Counted from the first letter of the stretch, positions 50,201-59,201 are shown. The stretch: 64,000 nucleotides of DNA from JAMLJG01 sp035327585 (GCA_035327585.1 DAOLDD010000004.1:94477-158476); one strand, 5' to 3'. Translations and numbers: made by a program. The notes: generated from the letters alone by a model not told the origin.

Positions 50201-52239
50201 TGGAGGCCGTCGCAGCCGGTGTACTGATGAGCCGCGGTATGGTCGTGAGAAGTGGAGTGATGATGGGCGCCGTCTACTGCATGGCGACCTTCCGGGAGAC
50301 CGTGCTGCCGCCCCTCTTGACCCCGCTGGCCTTGCTGCGTGCCCTGGCGCGCGCCGACCTGCGCGACCTCTTGTGGGCGCGCCTGCAGCCGTTGCTGATG
50401 ACGGCGCTGGCCATGAAATGGATCGTGCGCGACAAGTCGGCGGACCTGATCGGTGATGCCGTGGAGTCGTTTGAAGACGCAATGCCGTGGACCTCCTGGG
50501 GGTTGCTACAATCGCTGAAACTATCTCGCAAGGGTTCGCCTGCAGCGACCACGATGCACGAGTTCGAGGAGTGCATCGTCGCCCTGTACCGCGCGGCGGT
50601 ATCCGCTGTGCGATTGGAGGGCGAGGAGGGGAGCGCTGTTCTCGGCGGCTATCGCCAGCTGGTCGGCCGCGCGGAATGGCGGGATCAACCGGCCTACCTA
50701 CTGGTCGTGTGGCTATGGGGATGCGTACTCCGGGAGGCGACCTTCGAAGATGAGGCCCGGCGGCGGCTCGTGGCGATGGATCGTTCTCTTGAGTTCTTCG
50801 AGCGTGGGACTTCCGCCGGGACGGGGGGGCAACTGGAGCCGGACACACGCCTCGCAGACGAACTGCTCGCGGCAGGTCGGTACCCCGTGTGGCTCGTTTC
50901 CATGGCCCTGCGAATTCTGGGCCGTGGCCAGGCGGTTGCGGCGTTGCTGGAACGGGGTGTGGCGCGGCATGTGGATCGTGAGGTGACGGATGGTGTGCTT
51001 GGTGACTACATCACCCTACAAGCCGTGACGCCGGATCGGTTGCGCGAGGCGTCGGATCAACTCGATCGCTGCGCGCCGATTGCGGGAGTACCAAACCTGT
51101 GGGCCAAGGACGCGAAGCCAACCTGCTTTCTTCTGGGTGCGCTGTCGGTTCTGCTGCTCGCCTTCGGCCTGCCCGCCGCTGACCTGGGGCCCGCGGCCCT
51201 TTCCCTCGCGTCGGCCGGCCTGCTCGCCCTGCTGTACGACTGGAACTTCAGCGCCCTTCTGTGCCTCGGGCGCTTCCCGGAACGGCGAGCGCGAGTCGGT
51301 GCCAGCTGGCTGGCGCCCGTTCTGGGCGCGTGGTCGGCGTGCATGCTAATCCGCGAGGCACCAGAAGCGGAAGTGTGGACGCCCGCGATCGCGTCGTGGT
51401 TCTGGGTCGCGAGTGCGTTGATCCTTTCGCTCTACGCCCTGGCGGACACCGCGAACCTTGCGAATTGGAAGCGCGTGGTTCGATGGATTGTGTTCGCAGT
51501 CCCCCTCTCTATCGCGGGCCTTGTCTGTCTCGTGCCCTACGAATTCGGAGGTCTTGTCCCGGCTGCCGGGCAGCGCGGGCTCTGGCTGGCCGGATGTCTC
51601 GCGGCAGGGTACGCCGTGTTCACCATGCACCGCTATCTGCGCGCCTGGCGGGTGGCGCGTCGGAAGTGGGAATTGCCGGATTCGTGGATCCGCCTCAACA
51701 CACGTGACTTCCAGTACCGCACCAACGACCAGATTCGGGATGTCTCCGAGAGCATCCAGGATCCCCAGTTGCGGGAGCTCGTCGTCACGCTTGACCATGC
51801 CCAGCGAGCGCTGACGTCGTTTCGGCCGGGCCTCGCGAACGAACTCGTGTCTTCCCTGATCCAGCATCCCCGCTACGCGGACCTACAGCCCAGCCTGCGG
51901 GCATCCGCGTGGATTTGTCTGGCCAGCTCCGAACAGTTCCGTCGCGGCGGGAGCGAGGAGGTTGTCCGCCATGGATTCGAGGCGGCGCATCGCGAGGACC
52001 CGAGGACCTCGTGGGCTCTATCGCTACTAGGCGACTACGATCTGCGTAAGGGCCGTGTGGAACAGGCTGCCGCGGCATATACACGGGCTGTGGACATCTC
52101 GCCCTGGGATTACACCCTGCGCGAGCGGCTCGCCGACTGCCTGGCCCGCGCGGGGCGGACCGAGGAATCGCGCCACCAGTACGAGTGGGCGACCTATCTG
52201 GGAATGGTGGCGGACCCGCAGGGCAAGGCGTCACCCTGA
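47263..52239 (+). CDS. DUF4062-STAND NTPase with membrane domain and TPR repeats
   Basis: A 1,658-residue protein. Residues about 14-150 are a DUF4062/TEP1-type N-terminal domain: FRIFVSSTFDDFRRERDIL and VDLRWGISQ. A STAND P-loop NTPase follows, with Walker A GGDAGAGKTALLARY (about 366-380) and Walker B LVIVIDAVDQMD (about 452-462). A long helical region of repeats comes next, then five or six membrane segments (about 1288-1456, for example WFWVASALILSLYAL and LWLAGCLAAGYAVFTM), and a cytosolic tail with TPR units (about 1550-1650, EQAAAAYTRAVDISPWDY). STAND proteins oligomerise on recognising invaders. Built-in membrane helices suggest membrane damage as the output. It follows the TPR-membrane gene by 9 bases. 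Confidence 0.75.
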   Translation: MDVWNPRDLPDEHPTFRIFVSSTFDDFRRERDILHAEVFPRLSQWCRERGARFQAVDLRWGISQALAEENLTLHVCIEEVMRCQRMTPRPHFLFMLGQRYGWRPLPREIPATRFRALLDHADEEERHLLHDEKAGWYEEDRNRQIARDGADPETAFVLCSRALPGPEGGARSIRLQEEAVLRRFLDRAAQVLGDEELLDDLCKSATQWEIDIALRGLEGEGQMVGVLRQIRGLDGALAARPPSVQALRYVDHEDGRPSAFAAARLERLKAGLQKQGLVKTIRSETDWFGNAPDEAYLPGFSREVGDALLGSMQREFERVQSFDPSHLDRAAHQRVAWSYAAAGACEGRADLLAQMGEPGSGLLIVGGDAGAGKTALLARYAAGCLAERRDVATVVRFVGLSPSTSNPAALLRSLCDEIAERYGRPAPGSDSYESLVESLLELARLADVQRPLVIVIDAVDQMDASVEPHPCAWVPTLSSPHVQIVMSVSNEFGAHAQRLAARHPAARCLNVGPLGREDARRLLDVWCAGAGRVLQEGQRELVLDAFVASGGRPLFLQLAFAQVRRWTSGTAPKMETTLPELIQAYLDRLEREHEPALVRRFLSLLVAARHGLSEGETLDLLSASDILETIQRGNPDFPPMGRLAFAIWSRMLADVEPYLQERTVEGARLYSVRNFAVREEVARRFLVGTEGEAHDRLASYFRGLADPARDGSWSGRDDPARRGFAEYPYHLQQVSHARPEPLYRLTEDRSFLEGQLQTLEALDASRELFGWVVARVLAEGDLATVIRITFRAQEFRVNLATSFFYKFFYYVDTKPRLARALTAWMADPSVRVVALLHIAYICSEQPAHHALARRILRELAELRPSPVHVNFASWVLCVLRDLVRMGFDEAQELASLVPGCPQRIACARAWDVEGHPLCSWARRLLEPPVLEVPADRVVGFHRLEREFRRGARAQDVTRVRAVATRQFLDGNRSAGFKENVEAVAAGVLMSRGMVVRSGVMMGAVYCMATFRETVLPPLLTPLALLRALARADLRDLLWARLQPLLMTALAMKWIVRDKSADLIGDAVESFEDAMPWTSWGLLQSLKLSRKGSPAATTMHEFEECIVALYRAAVSAVRLEGEEGSAVLGGYRQLVGRAEWRDQPAYLLVVWLWGCVLREATFEDEARRRLVAMDRSLEFFERGTSAGTGGQLEPDTRLADELLAAGRYPVWLVSMALRILGRGQAVAALLERGVARHVDREVTDGVLGDYITLQAVTPDRLREASDQLDRCAPIAGVPNLWAKDAKPTCFLLGALSVLLLAFGLPAADLGPAALSLASAGLLALLYDWNFSALLCLGRFPERRARVGASWLAPVLGAWSACMLIREAPEAEVWTPAIASWFWVASALILSLYALADTANLANWKRVVRWIVFAVPLSIAGLVCLVPYEFGGLVPAAGQRGLWLAGCLAAGYAVFTMHRYLRAWRVARRKWELPDSWIRLNTRDFQYRTNDQIRDVSESIQDPQLRELVVTLDHAQRALTSFRPGLANELVSSLIQHPRYADLQPSLRASAWICLASSEQFRRGGSEEVVRHGFEAAHREDPRTSWALSLLGDYDLRKGRVEQAAAAYTRAVDISPWDYTLRERLADCLARAGRTEESRHQYEWATYLGMVADPQGKASP

Positions 52240-52390
52240 TCGAAGGTAAGGCACAAACGGATCAAAACAACGGGTATAGAAGTGTCGGGGAACATTGACA
52301 GCCGTGTCGGGGTCGAACCACGACAGCCCGTTTATGCTGCATGAATAAACCGCATGGGGGCGGTTGTTCAGGGGCGGAAGCTAAATTCCG

Positions 52391-52419
52391 TTTACAATGA
52401 TATTCAAAAATGATATTTA
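52391..52419 (+). promoter_or_regulatory. abiE promoter with ATGATATT direct repeats
   Basis: TTTACA (52391-52396), 17 bases, TATTTA (52414-52419), with the ATG of abiEi only 6 bases later, so the mRNA would be leaderless. ATGATATT is repeated at 52397-52404 and 52410-52417, inside the promoter; AbiEi-type antitoxins are known to bind repeats in their promoter and repress. The whole gap 52240-52425 is A/T-richer than the genome and shows no other gene. Confidence 0.5.
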
Positions 52420-52425
52420 TCGTTT

Positions 52426-53067
52426 ATGAATTTTGGTATTTTGCAACGTTTGACGGCCGGTTTGGCATGTTTCGATTTAGCCACGCTGGTGCAGGCGGGT
52501 GAGGACCGGCGTGAGGCGCTTCGTATGCAGGTGTCGCGTTGGATGAAACAGGGGAAACTGATCGGGCTCCGGCGGGGCATATACACGCTGTCCGAAACGT
52601 ACCGCCGTGTGCCGATTATTCCCGCAGCCTTGGCGAATCCGTTGTACCGGCCTTCGTACTTGAGCGGGCTTTGGGCGCTGGCGCATTATGATCTGATTCC
52701 GGAACGGGTGGTTTGGTTCACCAGCGTGACCCCGCGCGTGCCGCGCCGGTTCGAGAATCCGTTCGGCACATTCGAGTACCGGAACATCAAGCAGGACTTC
52801 TTCTTCGGGTTTAAAATCGTCGATACGGGCGGACAGCCCGTCGTCATCGCCGAACCGGAAAAGGCGCTGCTGGATCACTGGCATCTATGCGAAGGGGAAT
52901 GGACGTCCGAACGGCTGGATGAAATGCGCTACCAGCACATGGAGTGTGTCTCCTCCGAGCGCCTCCTCGATTACGCCCGCCGTTTCCAGCGTCCCCGGCT
53001 GGAACGGGCGGCGAAGCGCTGGCTGGACCTCGCCGCCATGGCGGAGGAAGGATCAGTGGCGTTATGA
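52426..53067 (+). CDS. abiEi: AbiEi-like antitoxin (type IV toxin-antitoxin)
   Basis: A 213-residue protein. The N-terminal winged-helix (VSRWMKQGKLIGLRRGIYTL) and the middle domain with SYLSGLWALAHYDLIPE, WFTSVTPRVPRRFENPFGTF and VIAEPEKALLDHW match the AbiEi family. The antitoxin represses its operon through the winged helix and counteracts the nucleotidyltransferase toxin. Its stop overlaps the toxin start by 4 bases. Confidence 0.85.
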   Translation: MNFGILQRLTAGLACFDLATLVQAGEDRREALRMQVSRWMKQGKLIGLRRGIYTLSETYRRVPIIPAALANPLYRPSYLSGLWALAHYDLIPERVVWFTSVTPRVPRRFENPFGTFEYRNIKQDFFFGFKIVDTGGQPVVIAEPEKALLDHWHLCEGEWTSERLDEMRYQHMECVSSERLLDYARRFQRPRLERAAKRWLDLAAMAEEGSVAL

Positions 53068-53945
53068 AGGAACAAGCCATCGCCCTAGCGCGCGGGGCCA
53101 CGGACCCCGGGCAGGCGCTCAACCTGCTGCGCGAATACCTCCAGGCGTTCGTGCTGCGTTCATTGCATGAGTCCGAGGCTTTCCGCCCGCTCGCCTTTGT
53201 CGGCGGCACGTCGCTCCGTTTCCTGCATAACCTGCCGCGTTTCTCCGAGGACCTCGATTTCTCCCTGATCTCCGCGGAGGACTACGAGGGCAAGGCGTGG
53301 ATGGAAAAGGTGAAGCGTGACCTCACCCTCGCGGGCTTTGTCCCGGATGTGACCTGGAGCGACCGGAAGACGGTGCACACGGGTTGGGTTCGGGTGGCGG
53401 GTGTCCTGCGGGACGCGGGGCTTTCCCCCATGGCTGACGAGAAACTGGCCATCAAGATGGGGATCGACACCCGGCCCCCGGCCGGAGCCCGTTGTGAGCG
53501 CCGCTTGGTGACCCGTCATCTGACGTTCTTCCTTCAGCACCATGACCTGCCAACCCTGCTCGCAGGTAAACTGTACGCCGCGATCACGCGCAAGTACGCA
53601 AAGGGCCGCGACTGGTACGACTTGCTCTGGTACCTGTCGCATCGTCCGCCGGTGGCGCCGAATCTAGACCTGCTGCAGCATGCGCTCGACCGGTCGCAGG
53701 GTGTCGGCCAGATGGACGCGCGTCGGTGGCCGACCCTGGCGCGCGAGCGGCTCCTGGCGCTGGACATGCGCGCCATGGCGGACGAGGTCAGCCCGTTCCT
53801 CGAACGCAAACGCGATATCCAGTTTGTAAACACGGAAACCTTGGACCAACTGCTGAAGGACGCCGAACGGCTGGAGGCGACGGATCACCACGGGGAGAAA
53901 AACCATGAGCAAGCTGGACCAGACAACCCACAAACGATTTATTGA
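53064..53945 (+). CDS. abiEii: AbiEii-like nucleotidyltransferase toxin
   Basis: A 293-residue DUF1814 nucleotidyltransferase. The active-site motif FVGGTSLRFLHNLPRFSEDLDF has G-T-S and the D-x-D acidic pair; further family pieces are DEKLAIKMGID, LLAGKLYAAITRKYAKGRDWYDLLWYL (Lys and Asp are conserved). AbiEii toxins transfer nucleotides to RNA such as tRNA and give phage abortive infection. Start at 53064 by ATGA coupling to abiEi. The C-terminal tail (last about 14 codons) runs into the start of the RelA/RyR gene, an unusual 41-base overlap. Confidence 0.85.
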   Translation: MKEQAIALARGATDPGQALNLLREYLQAFVLRSLHESEAFRPLAFVGGTSLRFLHNLPRFSEDLDFSLISAEDYEGKAWMEKVKRDLTLAGFVPDVTWSDRKTVHTGWVRVAGVLRDAGLSPMADEKLAIKMGIDTRPPAGARCERRLVTRHLTFFLQHHDLPTLLAGKLYAAITRKYAKGRDWYDLLWYLSHRPPVAPNLDLLQHALDRSQGVGQMDARRWPTLARERLLALDMRAMADEVSPFLERKRDIQFVNTETLDQLLKDAERLEATDHHGEKNHEQAGPDNPQTIY

Positions 53946-56418
53946 TGAGTACACGGTCGAATATGCGATCTATAAACGCTACGCGGCGGTGTTAAAGGCG
54001 TGTCTGGAGACTGCGTGTTCCGTGGCGCTGCCGGAGGCGCTGGTGCAGGCGCGGCCGAAGTCGATCGCCAGCTTCGCGGAGAAGTGCGTCCGCAAGCAGG
54101 ACAAGTACAAGGACCCGGTGCGGGACATGACGGACCTGTGCGGCGCGCGCGTGATCGTGCAGACGCTGAAGCAGGTGAATGCGGTGCGCCAGTTCATCGA
54201 GGCGAATTTCAAGATCGAGGAGCGCGACGACAAGACGGAGTCGCTGGGCGCGACGGAATTCGGCTACCGCGACATGCACTACATCGTGCGCATTCGGACG
54301 GGCGAGCCGCCGCCGGGTTTCTCCGACGAGGACGTAGCCGCGATCGGCTGCCGCCGCGCGGAGGTGCAGGTGCGCACGTGGGTGCAGCACGCGTGGGCCG
54401 ACACGCTGCATGACCGGATGTATAAGACGAAGCTGAAATATCCGGCCGAATTCAAGCGCATCGGTGCGTTGCTGGCGGCCATCATGGAGGACGGAGATCG
54501 TTCGTTCGACCGGCTGGCCGAAGACATCGACGGCATGCTCGCCAACTATTCCGCGTTCGCCGCCCCGGACGATGTCCGGAAGGAAATTGAGGTGCAGCGA
54601 CTGATCCTCGCGAATGCGCCGGCCCACAAGCGGCCCGGTATCGCGCTTTCCCTCGCGCGCCTGCTCGTCGCGACCGGCGACTACGCCGGCGCGGTGGCGG
54701 AATTGGAACCGCATGCCGCCACTGCGGGTTCGTTGCAGGATGAAATCGAGCTGGAACTGGGCCACGCGCGCTGTAGGAACCATGCCGCAGCCCCGCGTTC
54801 CGACGATTTTCGGAGGGGCCAGGCGGACCTGCAGGGCGTGGTGGACCGTCTGGCAAAACCGACGCGTTCTCATGTGCCGAACCTGCGCAAACAACGAAGC
54901 CTGCATGCTCGCGCGCTGGCCCGGCTGGCCTGGTCGCACAGCCTCCAGCCCGGCGGCGCGCCCACGGCGCGCAAGCTCTATCAGGCCGCCCTTGCGCTGG
55001 AACCGGCGAATCCATATTTCCTGGCCGAGGTCGTGGGGCACGAAATCCATTGGCAGGGCGGGCCCGAGCAGGCCGCGTTGCTGGCGCCGCAGATACGCTC
55101 GGCGATCGGGACCTGTCGCGAACACCTGGAGAACGGCACTGAGATGCCCTATGCCTGCTTCACCGCCGGGCGTTTGTGCCTGTTGCTGGGCGAACCGTAC
55201 GACGCGCTGTGCCTGTATGCGCGCGGAATCCGCCACTTCCTCTCCGGCGCATCCGCGATGCTGGCTGATGTGCTGGCCGCCGAGGAGCAATGGCTGCTGC
55301 TCGTTTGCGGCGCCCATGAACCGGCGGAAGGCTATCGTTGGTGCTTGGATCTGTTGTTGCTGGCTCGGCGCGTCGGTTCAGCGGAGAACCCCGCGGGGGC
55401 ATCGCCGGTGATTATCGTCGCGGGCGGAGCCGGTACGTTGGGCGGCGCCGAATCCGCGCTCGTCCAGAACCTGCTGTCCGGGGCCTTGCCCGGCTTGAAT
55501 GGCCTTGTGATTTCCGGCGGCACCCGGGCGGGCACGCCCGGCGCGGTCGGCGCGGCGGCGGAAGCATCGGACCAACGGGGAGGGCGGACGTTCCGAACGC
55601 GAGGGTATCTGCCCGCGCTGCTGTCCGAACATGAGCCGCGCGACGAACGCTATGACGAATTGATCACGTGTGGCGAACACGGGTTCACTCCAGAACAGCC
55701 GTTGCGGTACTGGCGCGATCTGTTCGATGCGGGGACATCGCCCGCTTCGGTGCGGCTCTTCGGTTTCGGCGGCGGTCGGATCAGCGGGTGCGAGTACGCC
55801 GTCGCACTGGCGCTGGGTTCCACCGTGGGCCTCGTCGCTGGCTCGCGGGGTCGTGCCGACAGAATGCTTGCGGACCCGGCCTGGCGCGGCGAGGCGAACC
55901 TCATTCCCTTGCCCTGCGACCCTGCGACGGTACGCGCGTTTTTGCAGCCGCACCGTTCGGACATCCCGGAGGAAGCGATCGAGGGCATGGCCCGCAACTT
56001 CCACGAGACGTATGTTGCAGGAAGCGCGAACCGGTTGCCGGACAATATGAAGCCGTGGCCCAGGCTGCCCGAAACCTACAAAACCGCGAATCGCGAACAG
56101 GCGCGATGTGTCATCCGCATCCTGGAAGCCTGTGGATTCGTCGTGCGCCCGGCCGGTGCGAATCCGTCCGCCATCAACTTCACGGAGGAGGAGGTCGAGC
56201 GCATGGCCGAACTCGAGCATGGCCGCTGGAATGTCGAGCGATTGCGCGACGGCTGGCGGCCCGGTCCGCGGGACGACGCGAACAAGCGGCATCCCTGCAT
56301 CGTTCCGTGGTCAGATCGCAAAACGCTCACCGAAGCGATCAAAGACTACGATCGCAACGCGGTCCGCCAGTTCCCCGCCCAACTAGCCCGCGTGGGGCTT
56401 GATGTGGTACGGCCCTGA
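53905..56418 (+). CDS. RelA/SpoT - TPR - SLOG(LSDAT) - RyR signalling protein
   Basis: An 837-residue protein. Residues about 30-190 form a RelA/SpoT (p)ppGpp-synthetase-type domain: DMTDLCGARVIVQT, FGYRDMHYIVR, and AEVQVRTWVQHAWADTLHDR. Residues about 225-490 are TPR-like helices. About 500-665 is a SLOG domain of the LSDAT type, as in TRPM channels: PVIIVAGGAGTLGGAES, LNGLVISGGTRAGTPGAVG and LFGFGGGRISGCEYAVALAL. The C-terminus (about 750-837) is an RyR domain with near-perfect motifs: LEHGRWNVERLRDGW, RDDANKRHPCIVPW and KDYDRNAVRQFP. The protein thus couples possible alarmone synthesis to two ligand-sensing domains. Its start overlaps abiEii by 41 bases, so abiE may guard or be coupled to it. 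Confidence 0.82.
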   Translation: MSKLDQTTHKRFIDEYTVEYAIYKRYAAVLKACLETACSVALPEALVQARPKSIASFAEKCVRKQDKYKDPVRDMTDLCGARVIVQTLKQVNAVRQFIEANFKIEERDDKTESLGATEFGYRDMHYIVRIRTGEPPPGFSDEDVAAIGCRRAEVQVRTWVQHAWADTLHDRMYKTKLKYPAEFKRIGALLAAIMEDGDRSFDRLAEDIDGMLANYSAFAAPDDVRKEIEVQRLILANAPAHKRPGIALSLARLLVATGDYAGAVAELEPHAATAGSLQDEIELELGHARCRNHAAAPRSDDFRRGQADLQGVVDRLAKPTRSHVPNLRKQRSLHARALARLAWSHSLQPGGAPTARKLYQAALALEPANPYFLAEVVGHEIHWQGGPEQAALLAPQIRSAIGTCREHLENGTEMPYACFTAGRLCLLLGEPYDALCLYARGIRHFLSGASAMLADVLAAEEQWLLLVCGAHEPAEGYRWCLDLLLLARRVGSAENPAGASPVIIVAGGAGTLGGAESALVQNLLSGALPGLNGLVISGGTRAGTPGAVGAAAEASDQRGGRTFRTRGYLPALLSEHEPRDERYDELITCGEHGFTPEQPLRYWRDLFDAGTSPASVRLFGFGGGRISGCEYAVALALGSTVGLVAGSRGRADRMLADPAWRGEANLIPLPCDPATVRAFLQPHRSDIPEEAIEGMARNFHETYVAGSANRLPDNMKPWPRLPETYKTANREQARCVIRILEACGFVVRPAGANPSAINFTEEEVERMAELEHGRWNVERLRDGWRPGPRDDANKRHPCIVPWSDRKTLTEAIKDYDRNAVRQFPAQLARVGLDVVRP

Positions 56419-56438
56419 CGGGGGGCTGAATCACCGCT

Positions 56439-59195
56439 ATGAAGCGCATCTTTATTTCCTATGCCCGCGGCGATGACGAGCCCTTCGTGCGCCGACTCCA
56501 GGCGGACCTGGTGAAGGCCGGTTTTAGGGTGTGGTTCGACCGCGAATCGCTGCTGTCGCGGGGCCTCACCTTTCACCAGGAAATCCGGGATGCCATACGA
56601 ACGGAGGTGGATCGTGTCGTCTATATTGGTGGTCCGCAGGCGGCGGTTTCGACCTACGTCCGCGAGGAGTGGCAGACGGCACTGGCCTTCGATCACGTGA
56701 CGGTGACGCCCATCCTGCGGTTGGGGGACTATGACGGCATACCGGGCGAACTACGACTGCTTCACTGCGAGGATTTTCGATCGGACGCCTCATATCCGTC
56801 CGCCGTGGCGCGGCTGGTCGAAAGTCTGCGGGCGCCCAATCCTCGGATGGGAGCCCTGCATGCGGTGCCGGAGCTGCCGATCCACTTCCTTGACCGACCC
56901 GAGTTGATGGCACGGATGCGCGCTGCGCTGCTGGTGGATCTGCAAACCCCGAACGTACGGAAACGCGGTGAAACATATGTGGGCGTCCAAGGCATGGGTG
57001 GGATCGGTAAGTCGGTGCTGGCCGGCGCGCTGGCGCGCGATCGACTGGTCCGTCAGGCCTATCCCGATGGCGTGTTCTGGGTTTGCTGCGGGCCCCATAT
57101 GACGCAGGACGATGCCCTGCATCGCCAGCGTGAACTGGTTCGAATGCTCGGTGGACGTGACGACTTCGTGACGGTGCGGGAGGGACTGGTTCGTCTGGGC
57201 GCGCGCCTGGCTGAACGCGCCGCGCTTCTTGTCCTGGACGATGTGTGGACGGTCGGCGATGTTGCGGCTTTCGATGCGCTCGGCCCCCGCTGTCGGACGT
57301 TGATCACGACGCGCGATGCGGGGGTGCTTCATACCTTGCGCGGCGAAACCGTTCCGGTGTCGCTCTTTCGCGAAGAGGATGCGTTGCGACTTCTGGCGGA
57401 CGCGGTGGGCCGGTCGCCGTCCGAACTCCCGCCCGGAAGCATCGAGGTGGCGCGCGCGTGCGGTTGTCTGCCCCTGGCGCTGGCCCTGTGCGGAGGCATG
57501 GCGCGAAAGCAGGGCGGCGACTTCCGCTGGGTTTTGGAACGCCTTCGGCGGGCGGAACTGGACAAAATTGCCGACCGCCAATCCCTACAGGAACAACACC
57601 GGAATCTATGGCGGGCCATGCAGGCAAGTGTGGATGTCCTGCCGGAATTGGAGCTGGCGCGCTTTCGTGAGCTGTCGGTGTTCGATCCGCAGCGTCCGGT
57701 GCCGGCCGCGGCGGCGTCAACACTGTGGGCGCACACCGGTTCCATGTCCGACATGGACGCGGAAGATCTGCTGACCAGCCTGGCGGAGCGTTCACTTGTG
57801 CAGCGTGACGTGCCGGATCCGTCCGCGGGGCCGCGGCCGTTCAGCCTGCACCCGCTGGTGTACGAGTATGCCCGGCGAGTGGCCGGAGACGAGCGGGTGC
57901 TGCACCAGAAACTGCTGGAGGCCTATCGACGGAAAGCTGGCGGGACATGGGATGCCATCGTGGATGACGGCTATGTGCGCGCCTTTCTACCGTCGCATCT
58001 GGTGGGTGCGGAGGCCTGGGACGAGTTGCTTCGCATCATCGATGCGCCGTTTTTCGGATGCCTACACCGATGGGTCGAGCAGGGCGAAACAGCGATGGGC
58101 GTGGATTGCCTTGCGCCCCTCGTCGATCACCTGCTGACGTCCGGGCGGGCGCGTGGCCGGGCTGCCGCGCTGGCCTGTCAACTAGCCCGTGTGCATACGC
58201 AGCGCGGTGAACCAGCGGAGTCGGAGCGGCGCCTTCGCCAGGCGCTTGCCCATGCCCGCTGGTGGCGGGACGGACGCACCCGCGCCATCGCGCATCACGA
58301 ATTGGGTTCGCTGGCCCTGTATGTCGGCGACCGCGCAAAGGCAGGGCGATGCTATCGCCGGGCGCTTTGGTGGGCACGCTGTCTGGGGCCGGCTCATCTG
58401 GATGAAGTCGCGGCCAACCGTCTCGCGCTCGCCACGCTGAATCTAGAGGAATACGACTACGAATCCGCGATCGCGCAGGCGCGCGCAGCGTTACCCCTCG
58501 CGTCCCGCATGGGCGACGCGGCGCATGTGGTCGCCGCGCATCGCCTTCTCGCCTCCGCATTCAAGGATCTGATGCGCGCGGACGAGGCCATGCGTCATCT
58601 GGACGAGGCTGCCGCCGTGGCCCGGACGGCGGATCGGCCGGTTGAACTCTTGCACGTCCATCTCGCGCTGGGCTGGCTGCGCTACACGGAGGCCGTGCTG
58701 GCGGGCCACTCGTTCGATTCCGCCGCTGGAATCTTCCGGAAATTGATGAAAGAAGCTGGAGCCATGGAACAACTCTATGTGGAGTTGGAGGCCGCCCTGG
58801 GGCTGGTCTGGACACTCCTGGCGGATGGGGACCGCGATGCCGCTGCGCGTGCGCTGGAAGGCATTCAGGAGTCGCGTGCCTCCGCACACAAGGAGCTGGC
58901 CAGCATGTTGACATTGGGCCGGGCCAAGCTGCATCAGGAATGCGGCGTCGGGGATGCCGGGCGATTCTATCTGGAGGTGCTGGAGTGGGCGCGGGCCGCC
59001 GGCAAGCGCGGCATGGAATCGGATGCGTTGGTCGCGCTGGGCGCCGCCCGCTGGCATGGGGGCGACAGGGGTGGCGCCGAATCGTTGTGGGCCGAGGCGC
59101 GCGCGGCGGCCGCGCGGTGTGCGCCGGTCCGGCGCAGCCTGGTCGACCTGAGCATTGAGGCCGCCCGGAGGGACGCCCACTTCTCGCCGCGCTGA
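56439..59195 (+). CDS. TIR - NB-ARC - TPR protein (NLR-like)
   Basis: A 918-residue protein. The N-terminal TIR domain (1-130) opens MKRIFISYARGDDEPFVRRL and has FRVWFDRES and the putative catalytic Glu in VREEWQTAL. An NB-ARC ATPase (about 175-430) has Walker A GMGGIGKSVLA, Walker B LLVLDDVW, the Arg-sensor CRTLITTRD and GLPL-like CGCLPLALALCGG. Winged-helix and about ten TPR-like repeats follow (LALYVGDRAKAGRCYRRAL). In known bacterial NLR systems TIR degrades NAD+ after phage recognition. It starts 20 bases after the RelA-RyR gene, the last gene of the four-gene abiE-RelA-TIR set. Confidence 0.88.
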   Translation: MKRIFISYARGDDEPFVRRLQADLVKAGFRVWFDRESLLSRGLTFHQEIRDAIRTEVDRVVYIGGPQAAVSTYVREEWQTALAFDHVTVTPILRLGDYDGIPGELRLLHCEDFRSDASYPSAVARLVESLRAPNPRMGALHAVPELPIHFLDRPELMARMRAALLVDLQTPNVRKRGETYVGVQGMGGIGKSVLAGALARDRLVRQAYPDGVFWVCCGPHMTQDDALHRQRELVRMLGGRDDFVTVREGLVRLGARLAERAALLVLDDVWTVGDVAAFDALGPRCRTLITTRDAGVLHTLRGETVPVSLFREEDALRLLADAVGRSPSELPPGSIEVARACGCLPLALALCGGMARKQGGDFRWVLERLRRAELDKIADRQSLQEQHRNLWRAMQASVDVLPELELARFRELSVFDPQRPVPAAAASTLWAHTGSMSDMDAEDLLTSLAERSLVQRDVPDPSAGPRPFSLHPLVYEYARRVAGDERVLHQKLLEAYRRKAGGTWDAIVDDGYVRAFLPSHLVGAEAWDELLRIIDAPFFGCLHRWVEQGETAMGVDCLAPLVDHLLTSGRARGRAAALACQLARVHTQRGEPAESERRLRQALAHARWWRDGRTRAIAHHELGSLALYVGDRAKAGRCYRRALWWARCLGPAHLDEVAANRLALATLNLEEYDYESAIAQARAALPLASRMGDAAHVVAAHRLLASAFKDLMRADEAMRHLDEAAAVARTADRPVELLHVHLALGWLRYTEAVLAGHSFDSAAGIFRKLMKEAGAMEQLYVELEAALGLVWTLLADGDRDAAARALEGIQESRASAHKELASMLTLGRAKLHQECGVGDAGRFYLEVLEWARAAGKRGMESDALVALGAARWHGGDRGGAESLWAEARAAAARCAPVRRSLVDLSIEAARRDAHFSPR

Positions 59196-59201
59196 ACAGT
59201 T

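Noticed and set aside
53905..54500. Housekeeping RelA/SpoT
   Set aside because: It lacks HD hydrolase, TGS and ACT domains and is fused to SLOG and RyR in a conflict island, so it is not the main stringent-response enzyme.
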